Positions 1 through 7,134 of a DNA stretch of 12,695 nt are shown here, piece by piece. The notes beneath the pieces were generated by a model. It searched no databases and was not told the origin of the DNA. It worked only from the letters and a program-made list of their open reading frames with translations. Position 1 is the first letter of the stretch, and the number at the start of each line of letters is the position of its first letter. A program made the position numbers and the translations under genes. Origin of the DNA: Acidobacteriota bacterium (GTDB taxonomy: Bacteria > Acidobacteriota > Polarisedimenticolia > J045); the NCBI GenBank assembly GCA_024276295.1, contig JAJRXN010000015.1:1-12695 (forward strand), given 5' to 3'.

Positions 1-39
1 CCCCCCCCCGTGTCAACGCACCGGGAAACATGAGATGTG

Positions 40-68
40 AAAACGGCCCGCCGCATCGCGGCAGGCCG
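40..68 (-). terminator. Intrinsic terminator of the acyltransferase operon
   Basis: Read on the minus strand, a GC-rich stem-loop is followed directly by TTTTC. On the plus strand, 44-48 (CGGCC) pairs with 64-68 (GGCCG) and 50-54 (GCCGC) pairs with 58-62 (GCGGC). There is one C/A mismatch (49/63) and an ATC loop (55-57). The A run at 40-43 becomes the U tract. It lies about 50 bases past the stop of the last gene of the minus-strand operon, which is where a rho-independent terminator is expected. The rest of 1-120 holds no gene that I can support. Confidence 0.75.
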
Positions 69-120
69 GGGTGTCCGTGATTCACGACGGATTCCGGTCA
101 GTGGGCAAGGCGGACGCCGG

Positions 121-774
121 TCAGACGAGCCGCCGGTGGAGCCCTTCGTCCCAGCCTTCGGTCAGGAACCGGTAGAACCAGGTGCCCTTGGCCCGCAGCC
201 GCTGGTAGGACGCCTTGAGGTCGAGCACCAGCGTGATCCGCCGGCTGCGGCAGTTCAGCTCGCCGACCTCGTGCGTGGCGACCGGCTCGAAGCCCATCAC
301 CCGCGTGTGGAACTCGTACGGGCTGTGCGGGTCGTCCTCGAACACGTCGGTGATGTAGTGCGTGTATCCGCGGGCGACCGTCTCGGTGCTCGCGGCGCGC
401 ATCAGTGCGGCGGCGATGACGATGTACTTGCGGTACTCGGGGATCACCGCGAAGCGTCCGATCTCCGCGATGCGATGGCTGCGCACGAACGCCTCGACGT
501 CGAGGCCGCGGTCGAGCAGCTCGAACTCGTACTTGGCGTACAGCTCGAGCGGTGGATCGTAGAGCACGCGCAGCACGCCGACCGGTTCACCGTCGACGAA
601 TGCGCAGAACCACGAGACGTCCTCGCGCTGCAGATCGTCGAGCGCGAGCTGTCCGCCCTCGTCACCGACCCAGCGCTTCTCGTCACGGTACGTCGCGCGG
701 ATCACCTCGAGCGCGCGATCGCGCTGCTCGGAACTCTCGACGCGGACGACGGAGACCCGGTCCCTCAGGCTCAT
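121..774 (-). CDS. GNAT-fold N-acyltransferase, FeeM/OlsB-like (putative)
   Basis: The product is 217 residues and looks like the GNAT branch that includes N-acyl amino acid synthases (FeeM) and related acyl-ACP-using enzymes. What is seen: an N-terminal strand-helix segment with ATYRDEKRW near residues 27-35, a central CAFVDGEPVGVLRVLYD (57-73), the core motif EIGRFAVIPEYRK (104-116) followed by a long helix in the acyl-donor-binding position, and YEFHTRVMGFEPV (153-165), the usual tyrosine-and-GF end of a GNAT fold. The ATG at 774 was chosen because it overlaps the TGA of the upstream acyltransferase gene (ATGA) and has GGAAGGGG about 6 bases before it. An in-frame ATG 30 bases earlier lacks that logic. 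Overlap with a PlsC-family gene suggests a shared lipid product, as in OlsB/OlsA. The acceptor (ornithine, another amino acid or an amine) cannot be read from the sequence. The GNAT fold is fairly sure; the substrate is inference. Confidence 0.8.
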   Translation of the reverse strand: MSLRDRVSVVRVESSEQRDRALEVIRATYRDEKRWVGDEGGQLALDDLQREDVSWFCAFVDGEPVGVLRVLYDPPLELYAKYEFELLDRGLDVEAFVRSHRIAEIGRFAVIPEYRKYIVIAAALMRAASTETVARGYTHYITDVFEDDPHSPYEFHTRVMGFEPVATHEVGELNCRSRRITLVLDLKASYQRLRAKGTWFYRFLTEGWDEGLHRRLV

Positions 775-1589
775 CGTGCACCCCTTCCTGCCGCGGGATT
801 CCACTGCTTGCCGGACAGACGGGCGATCTGCCGCATGATCCGATCATGCCACGCATGCACCTCGTCCGGCGAGGCGCGCCCGGGTCTTTTCGTCGTCGGC
901 GGGACCATCGGCGGCCCGATCTCGACCTCGAACGGCTCCCAGGGGGGGATCGGACGCCCGGCCGGCACCCCGGGAAAACGGATTCCCGCCGGAACGACCG
1001 GCGCCCCGGAACTCAGCGAGATCCTCGCCGCCCCGCGGTGTCCCGGCAGCAGCCGTGCGGGGTCGGGGTTGATCGTCCCCTCGGGAAACACGCCCACCGA
1101 GCGCCCCTCCCGCAGCATGTCGACCGCCAGTCCGAGCCCCGTCCGTTCCTGGGCGTAGAAGCGCCGGAACACGTTGAGGAACCGCGGCCGGGCGGGCTTC
1201 TGGACCAGGGTGATCGTGCCGGCGCGCCTGAGGATCGTCGAGAGCACCGGGACGAGGCGGAAGTTCCAGTCGCTCAGGAAGTGGATCAGCCGGCCGCCGC
1301 GCTGGAAGACGAGGATCGCCGGCAGGAAGATCGCCTCTCCCTTCTGGCTGTGGTTGAGGGCCAGCACGAAGGGGTCGTTGCCGGACGCGATGTGCTCGAT
1401 GCCGCGGATCCCCAGCACCCGCTTCCGGCCGAGCAGCACGAGAACTCTGCAGAACAGGCGGTTGAGCGGCGAGTCCCGCTGGTCCGGAAGCGGATGCGTG
1501 AAGATCGCACGGCGCGACGCCGGGGGGCGCCAGCCGCGGTCCCCGGTCTCTTCCTCCGCGCCGCGCGTCGCCTGTCGTTGGCCGCGCAC
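771..1589 (-). CDS. PlsC-family lysophospholipid-type O-acyltransferase
   Basis: This is a 272-residue acyltransferase of the PlsC/LPLAT family, which moves a fatty acyl group from acyl-ACP or acyl-CoA to a hydroxyl on a lipid. Motif I reads NHSQKGE (His80, Glu85), an H-x4-E in place of the usual H-x4-D. Motif II is FLSDWNFRLVPVL (about 104-116). Motif III is VFPEGT (FPEGT at 168-172), and motif IV is VVPAGI (about 193-198). The region RVLVLLGRKRVLGIRG before motif I probably sits at the inner face of the membrane. The frame stays open to 1700, but that would overlap the lipoprotein gene by about 100 bases with a low-complexity arginine-rich lead. I prefer the GTG at 1589, just after that gene's TGA, although its ribosome site is weak. 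The gene's own TGA overlaps the ATG of the GNAT gene, so the two are probably translationally coupled. Confidence 0.85.
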   Translation of the reverse strand: MRGQRQATRGAEEETGDRGWRPPASRRAIFTHPLPDQRDSPLNRLFCRVLVLLGRKRVLGIRGIEHIASGNDPFVLALNHSQKGEAIFLPAILVFQRGGRLIHFLSDWNFRLVPVLSTILRRAGTITLVQKPARPRFLNVFRRFYAQERTGLGLAVDMLREGRSVGVFPEGTINPDPARLLPGHRGAARISLSSGAPVVPAGIRFPGVPAGRPIPPWEPFEVEIGPPMVPPTTKRPGRASPDEVHAWHDRIMRQIARLSGKQWNPAAGRGAR

Positions 1590-1594
1590 CGTGG

Positions 1595-2500
1595 TCAGCT
1601 CGCGGGGACGACCTCGATCGAGGCGGCCAGCGCACGCACGGGATCGAAGGCCAGCAGGTCCCAAGTCATCGCTCGGCCGCCGATCAGCTCCGAGGCCCAC
1701 ACGTCGGCACGGCTGAACGAGAGCAGGACCCTGCCCGGAGCCTTGCCCTCGAGCATGAACGTGAAGTACGTCCCGTCCGCCGTGACGCCGTCGTCGCCGT
1801 CGATCCGCTCGTAGGTCGCCCGCACCCGCTCACCGCTTTCGGGACCGAAGGTCAGCGTCGTCACGTTGTTGGTCCCGTCGAAATCGAAGTTGAAGATCCC
1901 GGTCTCCTGCCCCGAATCCGGGACGAAATCGAGCACGTCGAGCCGTGGTCCCGCGGGGTCGGACGCGTCGAGACCGAAGTCGATCTCGATGTCCATACCG
2001 TTGATGTCGCACGCCCCCGCCATGATGATCCGGATCTCGACCTGTTCGCCGACTGCGACCTGCGCCGAAGTCGCCACCACCTGGACCACCGGCGGCGTGG
2101 CGACCCTCACCGTCGCCTCGGAGGTCTGGCCGTTTTCGATCGAGGCGGTGAAGACGTACTCGTCCGGCGGCCGCGTGACCTCGATCGTCGGGCGGAACTG
2201 CCCGTTCTCGTTCGTCTCGCCCTCGAAGACCACCGGCCCCGTCGCCGGGCTGTCGGAGGAGATCGTGACCGGGATCCCGGGCTGGACCTGGCCGTCGTCA
2301 CCGAACACCGTCGCGATCAGCTCGACCTGGTTGAGGCTCGGATCCTCGAGGTCGGGGCAGACGCCCGTCCGGCTGACCGACAGGAACAGCCGCTGCTCTT
2401 CGGGATACAGGTCCCGGACCTCGTCGCATCCGGCCGCCGCCAGCAGCAGCGCGGCCGCAGCGAGCGGAAACCACCGCCCCGGTGTCGATCGATGCCCCAT
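1595..2500 (-). CDS. Lipoprotein with Ig-like and cohesin-like domains
   Basis: The product is 301 residues and I do not recognise a named family. The start has a basic n-region, a hydrophobic stretch PLAAAALLLAAAGC and a lipobox with the lipidated Cys at residue 25, so it should be exported and lipid-anchored. Residues of about 35-130 look like a Big-1/invasin-type Ig domain: VELIATVFGDDGQVQPGIPVT, then TNENGQFRPTIEV, then an alternating strand pattern. Residues of about 135-300 (VVATSAQVAVGEQVEIRI, later MDIEIDFG, ending in FMLEGKAPGRVLLSF) recall cohesin-like beta sandwiches, which can bind calcium or dockerins; no dockerin is visible here. ATG 2500 is used as start, with an in-frame GTG at 2509 as alternative; neither has a strong ribosome site. 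It is the first gene of the minus-strand operon that continues into two acyltransferases. Its role is unknown. Confidence 0.8.
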   Translation of the reverse strand: MGHRSTPGRWFPLAAAALLLAAAGCDEVRDLYPEEQRLFLSVSRTGVCPDLEDPSLNQVELIATVFGDDGQVQPGIPVTISSDSPATGPVVFEGETNENGQFRPTIEVTRPPDEYVFTASIENGQTSEATVRVATPPVVQVVATSAQVAVGEQVEIRIIMAGACDINGMDIEIDFGLDASDPAGPRLDVLDFVPDSGQETGIFNFDFDGTNNVTTLTFGPESGERVRATYERIDGDDGVTADGTYFTFMLEGKAPGRVLLSFSRADVWASELIGGRAMTWDLLAFDPVRALAASIEVVPAS

Positions 2501-2509
2501 CGGAAACAC

Positions 2510-2665
2510 ACCCGTCGCGCCCGGGAGGGGCGCGTCGGCGGGATTCTCGCCGCCCGTGCCCCGCAGCGCAACTCGCGGCTCAGCGACCGGATCCCGGCTA
2601 AGCTATGCGCCCCCCCCGTCGGCAGGGGCGCGCCTTCGGGTGCGACCCGGGAGTGGAGCCTAGGG
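2510..2665. promoter_or_regulatory. Divergent intergenic region between lipoprotein operon and ETF-QO gene
   Basis: These 156 bases separate two divergent genes and must carry both promoters. On the plus strand a TAAGCT at 2599-2604, in the least GC-rich spot (GGCTAAGCTATG), fits the loose TAnnnT form of a -10 box and leaves a short 5' leader before the ATG at 2666. No clear -35 element is seen. GGAG at 2655-2658 is the ribosome site of the downstream gene. A run of eight C lies at about 2609-2616. I see no convincing promoter for the minus-strand operon. This is an inference from position and base composition. Confidence 0.35.
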
Positions 2666-4318
2666 ATGAACGCGACGGAGCGCGAGCAGCTCGAGGTCGA
2701 CGTCTGCATCGTCGGCGGCGGGCCCGCCGGCCTCGCGGCGGCGATCCGCCTCGTGCAGCGGGCCCGCGAACGCGGCACCGCCGCGCCGTCGATCGCCCTG
2801 CTCGAGAAAGGGGCCGAGCTGGGTGACCACGCCCTGTCAGGGGCTGTGATGGATCCCCGGGGTCTGGATCGGCTGCTGCCCGGCTGGCGCGACGAGGCGC
2901 CACCGCTCGAGGGGGACGTCGTCCGCGAGGCGATGCTGCACCTGACCGCGACCCGCGCGCTGCGCGTGCCGTGGGTGCCGAAGATCGCCAGTCACCACGG
3001 CTGCCAGATCGTCTCGCTGCAGAAGCTCGTCCGCTGGCTCGGCGAGAAGGCCGAGGCGCTCGAGATCGACATCTTCCCAGGCTTCGCGGCCACCGGCCTG
3101 CTCCGCGACGGGGCGCGCGTCGTCGGCGTGCGCACCGGCGACCGCGGCGTCGACCGCGATGGCAGGCCGAAGGCGAACCACGAGCCGGGCTACGACGTGC
3201 TCGCCCGGGTGACGCTGCTGGCCGACGGCGTGCGCGGCAACCTCTCGGGCGCGCTGATCAGCGCCGATGCCCTCGACGAGGGACGCAATCCGATGGTCTA
3301 CGCGGTCGGCGCCAAGGAGGTCTGGCGCGTTCCCGAAGGACGGATCCGCGGAGGCCACGTCTACCACACGCTCGGCTGGCCGCTCGCCGACGACACGTTC
3401 GGCGGCGGATGGATCTACGAGATGGGCGGCCAGATGGTCTCGATCGGCCTCGTCGTCGGTCTCGACTCGCCCGATCCGCGCCTCGACGTGCATGGCGCCC
3501 TGCAGGCGTTCAAGGCCCACCCGTTCGTGAGGGCCTACCTCGAGGGGGGGGAACTCGTCAGCTACGGCGCGAAGGCGATACCCGAGGGGGGCTACTGGTC
3601 GATGCCGCGCCTGGCGGTCGACGGCGCGCTGATCCTCGGCGATGCCGCCGGAGCGGTCAACGCGATGCGGCTCAAGGGGATCCACCTGGCGATCGAATGC
3701 GGAATCGAGGCGGCCGAGGTCGTGCTCGACGCCCTGGCCCGCGACGACACGTCGCGCACGTCGCTGCTGGCCTACGAGCGGCGCGTCAAGGACGGTCCCG
3801 TCGGCCAGGAACTCTACCGCGTGCGCAACTTCCGCCAGGCGTTCCAGCGCGGACGGATGCGCGGCATGCTGCACACCGGCCTGCAGCTCCTGACGGGCGG
3901 ACGGGGCCTGCACGAGCGGTATCCGGCCGTCGAGGACCACCTGCTGACCCGCAGGATCGACGAGTACCGGGGGCGCCGGCTGCCGGTTCCCGATCCGGAC
4001 GGCTCGTACTTCCTCGACAAGGATGCCGACGTCTACTACTCGGGCACCGCCCACGAGGAGAACCAGCCGCCCCATCTCGTCGTGCTCGATTCCGGCCTCT
4101 GTCGCGACCGGTGCACCGAGGAGTACGGCAACCCGTGCGAGCATTTCTGTCCGGCGGGGGTCTACGAGATCGTCACTGCCGAGGATCGCCCGCCACGGCT
4201 GCACCTCAACTTCTCGAACTGTGTCCACTGCAAGGTGTGCGACATCGCCGACCCGTACGGACAGATCCGCTGGGTTCCTCCCGAAGGGGGTGACGGGCCG
4301 CGCTACAAGCGCACGTGA
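2666..4318 (+). CDS. Electron transfer flavoprotein:quinone oxidoreductase (ETF-QO)
   Basis: The 550-residue product takes electrons from reduced electron transfer flavoprotein and passes them through FAD and a [4Fe-4S] cluster to membrane quinone. It thus couples fatty-acid and amino-acid dehydrogenases to respiration. The FAD dinucleotide-binding motif VGGGPAGLAAA is at 16-26. GALILGDAAGAVNAMRLKGIHLA in the middle is the second FAD motif of this family. The C-terminal ferredoxin-like part keeps the four cluster cysteines: Cys495 (CPAGVYE) and Cys519, Cys522 and Cys525 (NCVHCKVCD), with the spacing known from the human enzyme. It ends in the typical IRWVPPEGGDGP. Length is normal for the family. 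The start has GGAG seven bases upstream; the open frame before it is not coding-like. No etfA/etfB genes are in the window. It stands alone and converges on the TPR gene. Confidence 0.96.
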   Translation: MNATEREQLEVDVCIVGGGPAGLAAAIRLVQRARERGTAAPSIALLEKGAELGDHALSGAVMDPRGLDRLLPGWRDEAPPLEGDVVREAMLHLTATRALRVPWVPKIASHHGCQIVSLQKLVRWLGEKAEALEIDIFPGFAATGLLRDGARVVGVRTGDRGVDRDGRPKANHEPGYDVLARVTLLADGVRGNLSGALISADALDEGRNPMVYAVGAKEVWRVPEGRIRGGHVYHTLGWPLADDTFGGGWIYEMGGQMVSIGLVVGLDSPDPRLDVHGALQAFKAHPFVRAYLEGGELVSYGAKAIPEGGYWSMPRLAVDGALILGDAAGAVNAMRLKGIHLAIECGIEAAEVVLDALARDDTSRTSLLAYERRVKDGPVGQELYRVRNFRQAFQRGRMRGMLHTGLQLLTGGRGLHERYPAVEDHLLTRRIDEYRGRRLPVPDPDGSYFLDKDADVYYSGTAHEENQPPHLVVLDSGLCRDRCTEEYGNPCEHFCPAGVYEIVTAEDRPPRLHLNFSNCVHCKVCDIADPYGQIRWVPPEGGDGPRYKRT

Positions 4319-4326
4319 GACGTGCG
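4310..4326. terminator. Hairpin across the ETF-QO stop codon, between convergent genes
   Basis: CGCACGT (4310-4316) and ACGTGCG (4320-4326) form a perfect 7-bp stem with a GAG loop, spanning the TGA of the ETF-QO gene. The gap to the stop of the opposite-strand TPR gene is only 22 bases, so a symmetric hairpin here could stop transcription from both sides. No T run follows on either side, so it is not a canonical intrinsic terminator and the call is weak. Confidence 0.35.
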
Positions 4327-4340
4327 TGGCATGTCCGCCG

Positions 4341-4838
4341 TCAGGGGCGCGGGCGCTGCTGGATGCCCACCGGACCGGTCAGCCGGTGACGCACCCGTCC
4401 GAGCCAGACGTTGAGCGGATGGCTGCGGCCGAGGAATCCGAGCGGGGGCGGACGTCGATGCCCCAGGCTGTCGCGGAGCGAGCGCAGCTCGCGATCCCGT
4501 TCGGCGAGCTGCAACCCGCGTTGGATCGCCTCGATCGCGGCGCTGCGGCTGCCGGCGAGCAGCTCGAGCCGCGCGACGTGCTCGTAGACGCGCGGTTCCC
4601 AGAACGCCTGCTGGGCCGCCTGTCGGCACAGCAGCAGGCCCTCGCGCGGCCGGCCGCCGACGGTGCCGAGCAGGAAGCCGTACCACGAGGTCACGAGGGC
4701 GGCCTGCAGCGGCGCGCCGGGGATCTCCTGGATCATGCGGTAGGCGGCTTCCGCCAGCGCGAGCGCTTCCTGGTGACCCCCGAGTCGGTACGCCTGGCGC
4801 GCGCGCTCGATCGTGCGGAAGCTCGGATGATCGGCCAT
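4341..4838 (-). CDS. Small TPR-like hypothetical protein
   Basis: A 165-residue protein of unknown function with no signal peptide or membrane segment, so probably cytoplasmic. It is helical, with TPR-like repeats: RARQAYRLGGHQEALALAEAAYRM (about 12-35), then an LVTSWYGFLLGTVGGRPREGLLLCRQA unit (about 48-74), then VYEHVARLELLAGSRSAAIEAIQRGLQLAE (about 83-112). These keep the small/large residue pattern of TPR helix pairs. The tail, with RRPPPLGFLGRSHPLN followed by WLGRVRH, is basic and proline-rich. The ATG has GGAG eight bases upstream within an inverted repeat (GGCTCC/GGAGCC, 4845-4857). It lies 3' of the ppiD-like gene on the same strand with a gap of about 144 bases, so it may have its own promoter. 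Probably a protein-interaction adaptor; the specific job is unknown. Confidence 0.7.
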   Translation of the reverse strand: MADHPSFRTIERARQAYRLGGHQEALALAEAAYRMIQEIPGAPLQAALVTSWYGFLLGTVGGRPREGLLLCRQAAQQAFWEPRVYEHVARLELLAGSRSAAIEAIQRGLQLAERDRELRSLRDSLGHRRPPPLGFLGRSHPLNVWLGRVRHRLTGPVGIQQRPRP

Positions 4839-4905
4839 CGCATCGGCTCCGGGAGCCTCCCCCCTGTCCTCGAATGTGACGGAGAGAAGGGAGCGCGTCC
4901 ATCAC

Positions 4906-4935
4906 CGATTTCGTCGGCGGGAGCACGATTTCGTC
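4906..4935. repeat. Pair of 10-bp direct repeats, 20-bp spacing, upstream of the TPR gene
   Basis: CGATTTCGTC occurs at 4906-4915 and again at 4926-4935 (GACGAAATCG on the minus strand). The copies are identical and exactly 20 bases apart, about two helical turns, so a regulator could bind both on the same face. They sit 68-97 bases upstream of the minus-strand TPR gene start, in the gap after the ppiD-like gene. They could be an operator or chance; no partner site is seen elsewhere in the window. Confidence 0.35.
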
Positions 4936-4982
4936 AGGCGCGACGCGGGCCGGCGAATGCGAAACGAGGCGTCCCTCCGCGG

Positions 4983-6902
4983 TCAGCTCTGGACCGGGAA
5001 GTACATCGGGTTGAGCCGGATGTCGGCCTGCTCGCGCAGGCTCGTCAGGCGCACTTCGGCGAGTCGCCTGGCCCGCGGCTGGCGGAGTGCGGCGACGATC
5101 TGGTCGCGTTCGGCCTCGAGCGTCGAGAGGTCGGCCTCCTCACGCTCGAGAACCCGCAGCGCCACGACCGCGCGGTTGCCCGCGACGGGTCCCGTCGTCG
5201 TACCGACCTCGGCCGAGAACGCGGCGTCCTCGACCTTCGGCTCGGGGCCGATGCCCGGCAGGCTCTGGCCGTGCAGGAAGGCCGGCTCGGTCTTCTCGAG
5301 TTCGATGCCGAGCCGGCGGGCCGCCGCCTGCAGGTCGTTGCCGGTCGCGTCCAGCGCCCGCCGCATCCGCTCGAGCGCCAGTTCGCGGGCGCGATCGCGA
5401 CGGAAGTCGGCGAGCACCTGCTCGCGGCGGCTGGCGAGCGGCGGCAGGAAGTCGTCGGCGGTTTCCTCGACGGCGAACAGCACCTCGCCCCGCGGAAGGG
5501 AGACCGGACCGCCGACCTCGCCGACGCCGGTGTCGAAGATCCGGGCGATCAGCTCGGGGACCGGTCCGAGCCCGGGAATCGTGTCCGAACGGCTGATGAA
5601 TCCGGTGTCGCGGATCTCGAGTTCCATCTGGGCGGCGGCCTGGCGCAGGTCACCCGTCTCGCGGGTCAGGGTCAGCAGTTCGTCGGCCAGCGCGCGGCTC
5701 TCGTCGCGCAGACGCTGGAAGCGGAGCTGGGCGCGGATCTGCTCGCGGACCTCGTCGAGCGGCTGCGCGCCGGGTTCGCGAATCTCCTCGACGCGCACGA
5801 CGTGGAAGCCGTAGTCCGTGCGGAACGGATCCTAGACGACGCCCGGCTCGAGCGAGAACACCTTCTCGTCGAACTGCGGGACCATCCGGCCCCGCGGGAA
5901 GAACCCCATGTCGCCGCCGCTGGCGGCGCTGATCTCGTCGTCCGAGGTCTCGCGCGCCACTTCGGCGAAGTCCTCGCCGGCGCGGATGCGCTCCGCGACC
6001 GCGCGCGCCCGCTCACGGGCTGCCTCGATTTCGGCCGCCGGCGCGTCGGGGGTGACCCGGATCAGGACCTGGCGTACGCGGCGCTCTTCGGGCCGCGTGA
6101 ACAGGCTGCGGTTCTCCTCGTAGTATCGGGCGATCTCGTCGTCGCCGATCTCGATCCGGCCGGAAACCACCGCGTCGTCGATCAGCACGTAGAGCGCCCG
6201 CCGGGCCTCGCCGACCGCATAGCGGTCGCGGTGGGCGTCGTACCATGCCGCGAGTTCCGCGTCGGACGGCTCGATCTCCTTTGCCAGCTCGTCGAGCGGT
6301 AAGGCGATGTACTCGAAGGTCACCCGCTCGTGCCGCGGCCGGAACTCGGCCTCGACTTCCTCGGGAGTGATCACCACGCTCGTCGCGAGGAGCTGGAACC
6401 ACTTGTCCTGCAACAGGTCCCCCCGCAGCGCGTCGGCGAACTCGTCCGGGTCCCGCAGCGACCCGAACAGCCCGCGCCGGATCGCCTCGCTGTACTGCTG
6501 GCTTCCGATGAACCGCCCGTCGCGCTGGAAGGCCGGCAGGGAGCGGATGTAGTCCGCCAGCTCGGCGTCGGTGACGCGCAGGCCGAGACGCCGGGCGTCC
6601 TGGACGATCAGTTCCCGGTTGACCAGCTCCTCGGCGGCCCGCCGCGGGACGTCGACCTGGTCGCGAATCTGGCCCCAGCGGTTGCCGTAGGCCTGGCGGT
6701 ACTGGTTGTCCATCCGCCGGGCGCGGTCTTCCCACAGCCGGTTCGAGACTTCCTGTCCGTTCACCATCGCGACCCACGCGCCGCCACCCTGGTTCGGCGT
6801 GACCGTGTACCAGGCCGTGCCGAAGAACACGACGAACGTGCCGGCCACGATCCACAGGATCCACTTGAGATGACGCAGGTTCTCGCGAAAGACGTTGAGC
6901 AC
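4983..6902 (-). pseudogene. ppiD: PpiD/SurA-type peptidylprolyl isomerase, interrupted by an in-frame TAG
   Basis: The two halves are in one frame and together give 638 sense codons, the usual PpiD length. PpiD is an inner-membrane-anchored periplasmic chaperone for outgoing outer-membrane proteins. Residues of about 12-32 (LKWILWIVAGTFVVFFGTAWY) form a single N-terminal membrane anchor. A SurA_N-like chaperone segment follows (about 45-245). The parvulin domain runs from RRVRQVLIRV (near 275) through SGGDMGFFPRGRMVPQFDEKVF to DYGFHVVRVEE. The amber codon (plus-strand 5832-5834) replaces residue 357, between SLEPGVV and DPFRTDYGFH, where the family usually has serine; TCG to TAG is a single change. 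Translation stopping there would lose the catalytic-core GFH strand and the whole C-terminal half. The start is GTG at 6902 with CCGGAG seven bases upstream. The rest of the frame is clean, so the stop is recent, a sequence error, or read through. Gene identity is strong; functional status is open. Confidence 0.85.
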
Positions 6903-7134
6903 GATCGAACTCCGGAAGCCGCGGCGGGACGCTGGTCCCGGGGCGGCGAACAGGGGAGCCTACCGCGCGCCTCCGGAGGCGGCAAGCCGCGATAATCGAG
7001 CGGTTTGCCCCTTCCGGGGCCAGGGCTCAAGTTCCCTTCGTCGAGGACCGAACAGAGGAGAGAGAACCCGGAGATCCCGCGGGGTCTTCACTACCGGACC
7101 GGGAACCGGCTCGCCGCCGGCGGACGAACATGGA
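6903..7134. promoter_or_regulatory. Divergent intergenic region with several small hairpins
   Basis: This 232-base gap separates the divergent ppiD-like and FecR genes and holds no gene I can support. It carries three compact inverted repeats: a perfect 14-base palindrome CGCCTCC/GGAGGCG (6968-6981), GCGGC-AA-GCCGC (6979-6990), which overlaps it, and GCCCC-TTCC-GGGGC (7007-7020). GATAAT at 6991-6996 resembles a plus-strand -10 box but has no good -35 partner. A purine-rich GAGGAGAGAG (7055-7064) looks like a ribosome site but has no start codon in range. The region is therefore probably promoter plus a structured 5' leader. No known riboswitch class was recognised. Confidence 0.35.

Noticed and set aside
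2837..4228. Minus-strand open frame opposite the ETF-QO gene
   Set aside because: Antisense shadow of a well-supported gene; composition is low-complexity and no motif is seen.
4966..4977. Small hairpin GAGG/CCTC after the ppiD-like gene as a terminator
   Set aside because: Only a 4-bp stem with no proper T run.
4983..5798. A separate gene made of the C-terminal half of the ppiD-like protein, starting at GTG 5798
   Set aside because: It would begin inside the parvulin domain with no ribosome site, and it is in the same frame as the upstream half. One interrupted gene explains both pieces.
4023..6302. Plus-strand 759-codon open frame spanning the ETF-QO end, the TPR gene and the ppiD-like gene
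   Set aside because: It crosses three real genes in the wrong frame or strand and has no recognisable domain.
6991..6996. GATAAT as a confident -10 promoter box for the FecR gene
   Set aside because: No -35 element at the right distance; kept only as a remark in the intergenic entry.
6903..7134. A GEMM-type (c-di-GMP/cGAMP) riboswitch in the leader of the FecR-cyclase pair
   Set aside because: Several hairpins exist, but I could not find the conserved GEMM core sequences or paired layout.
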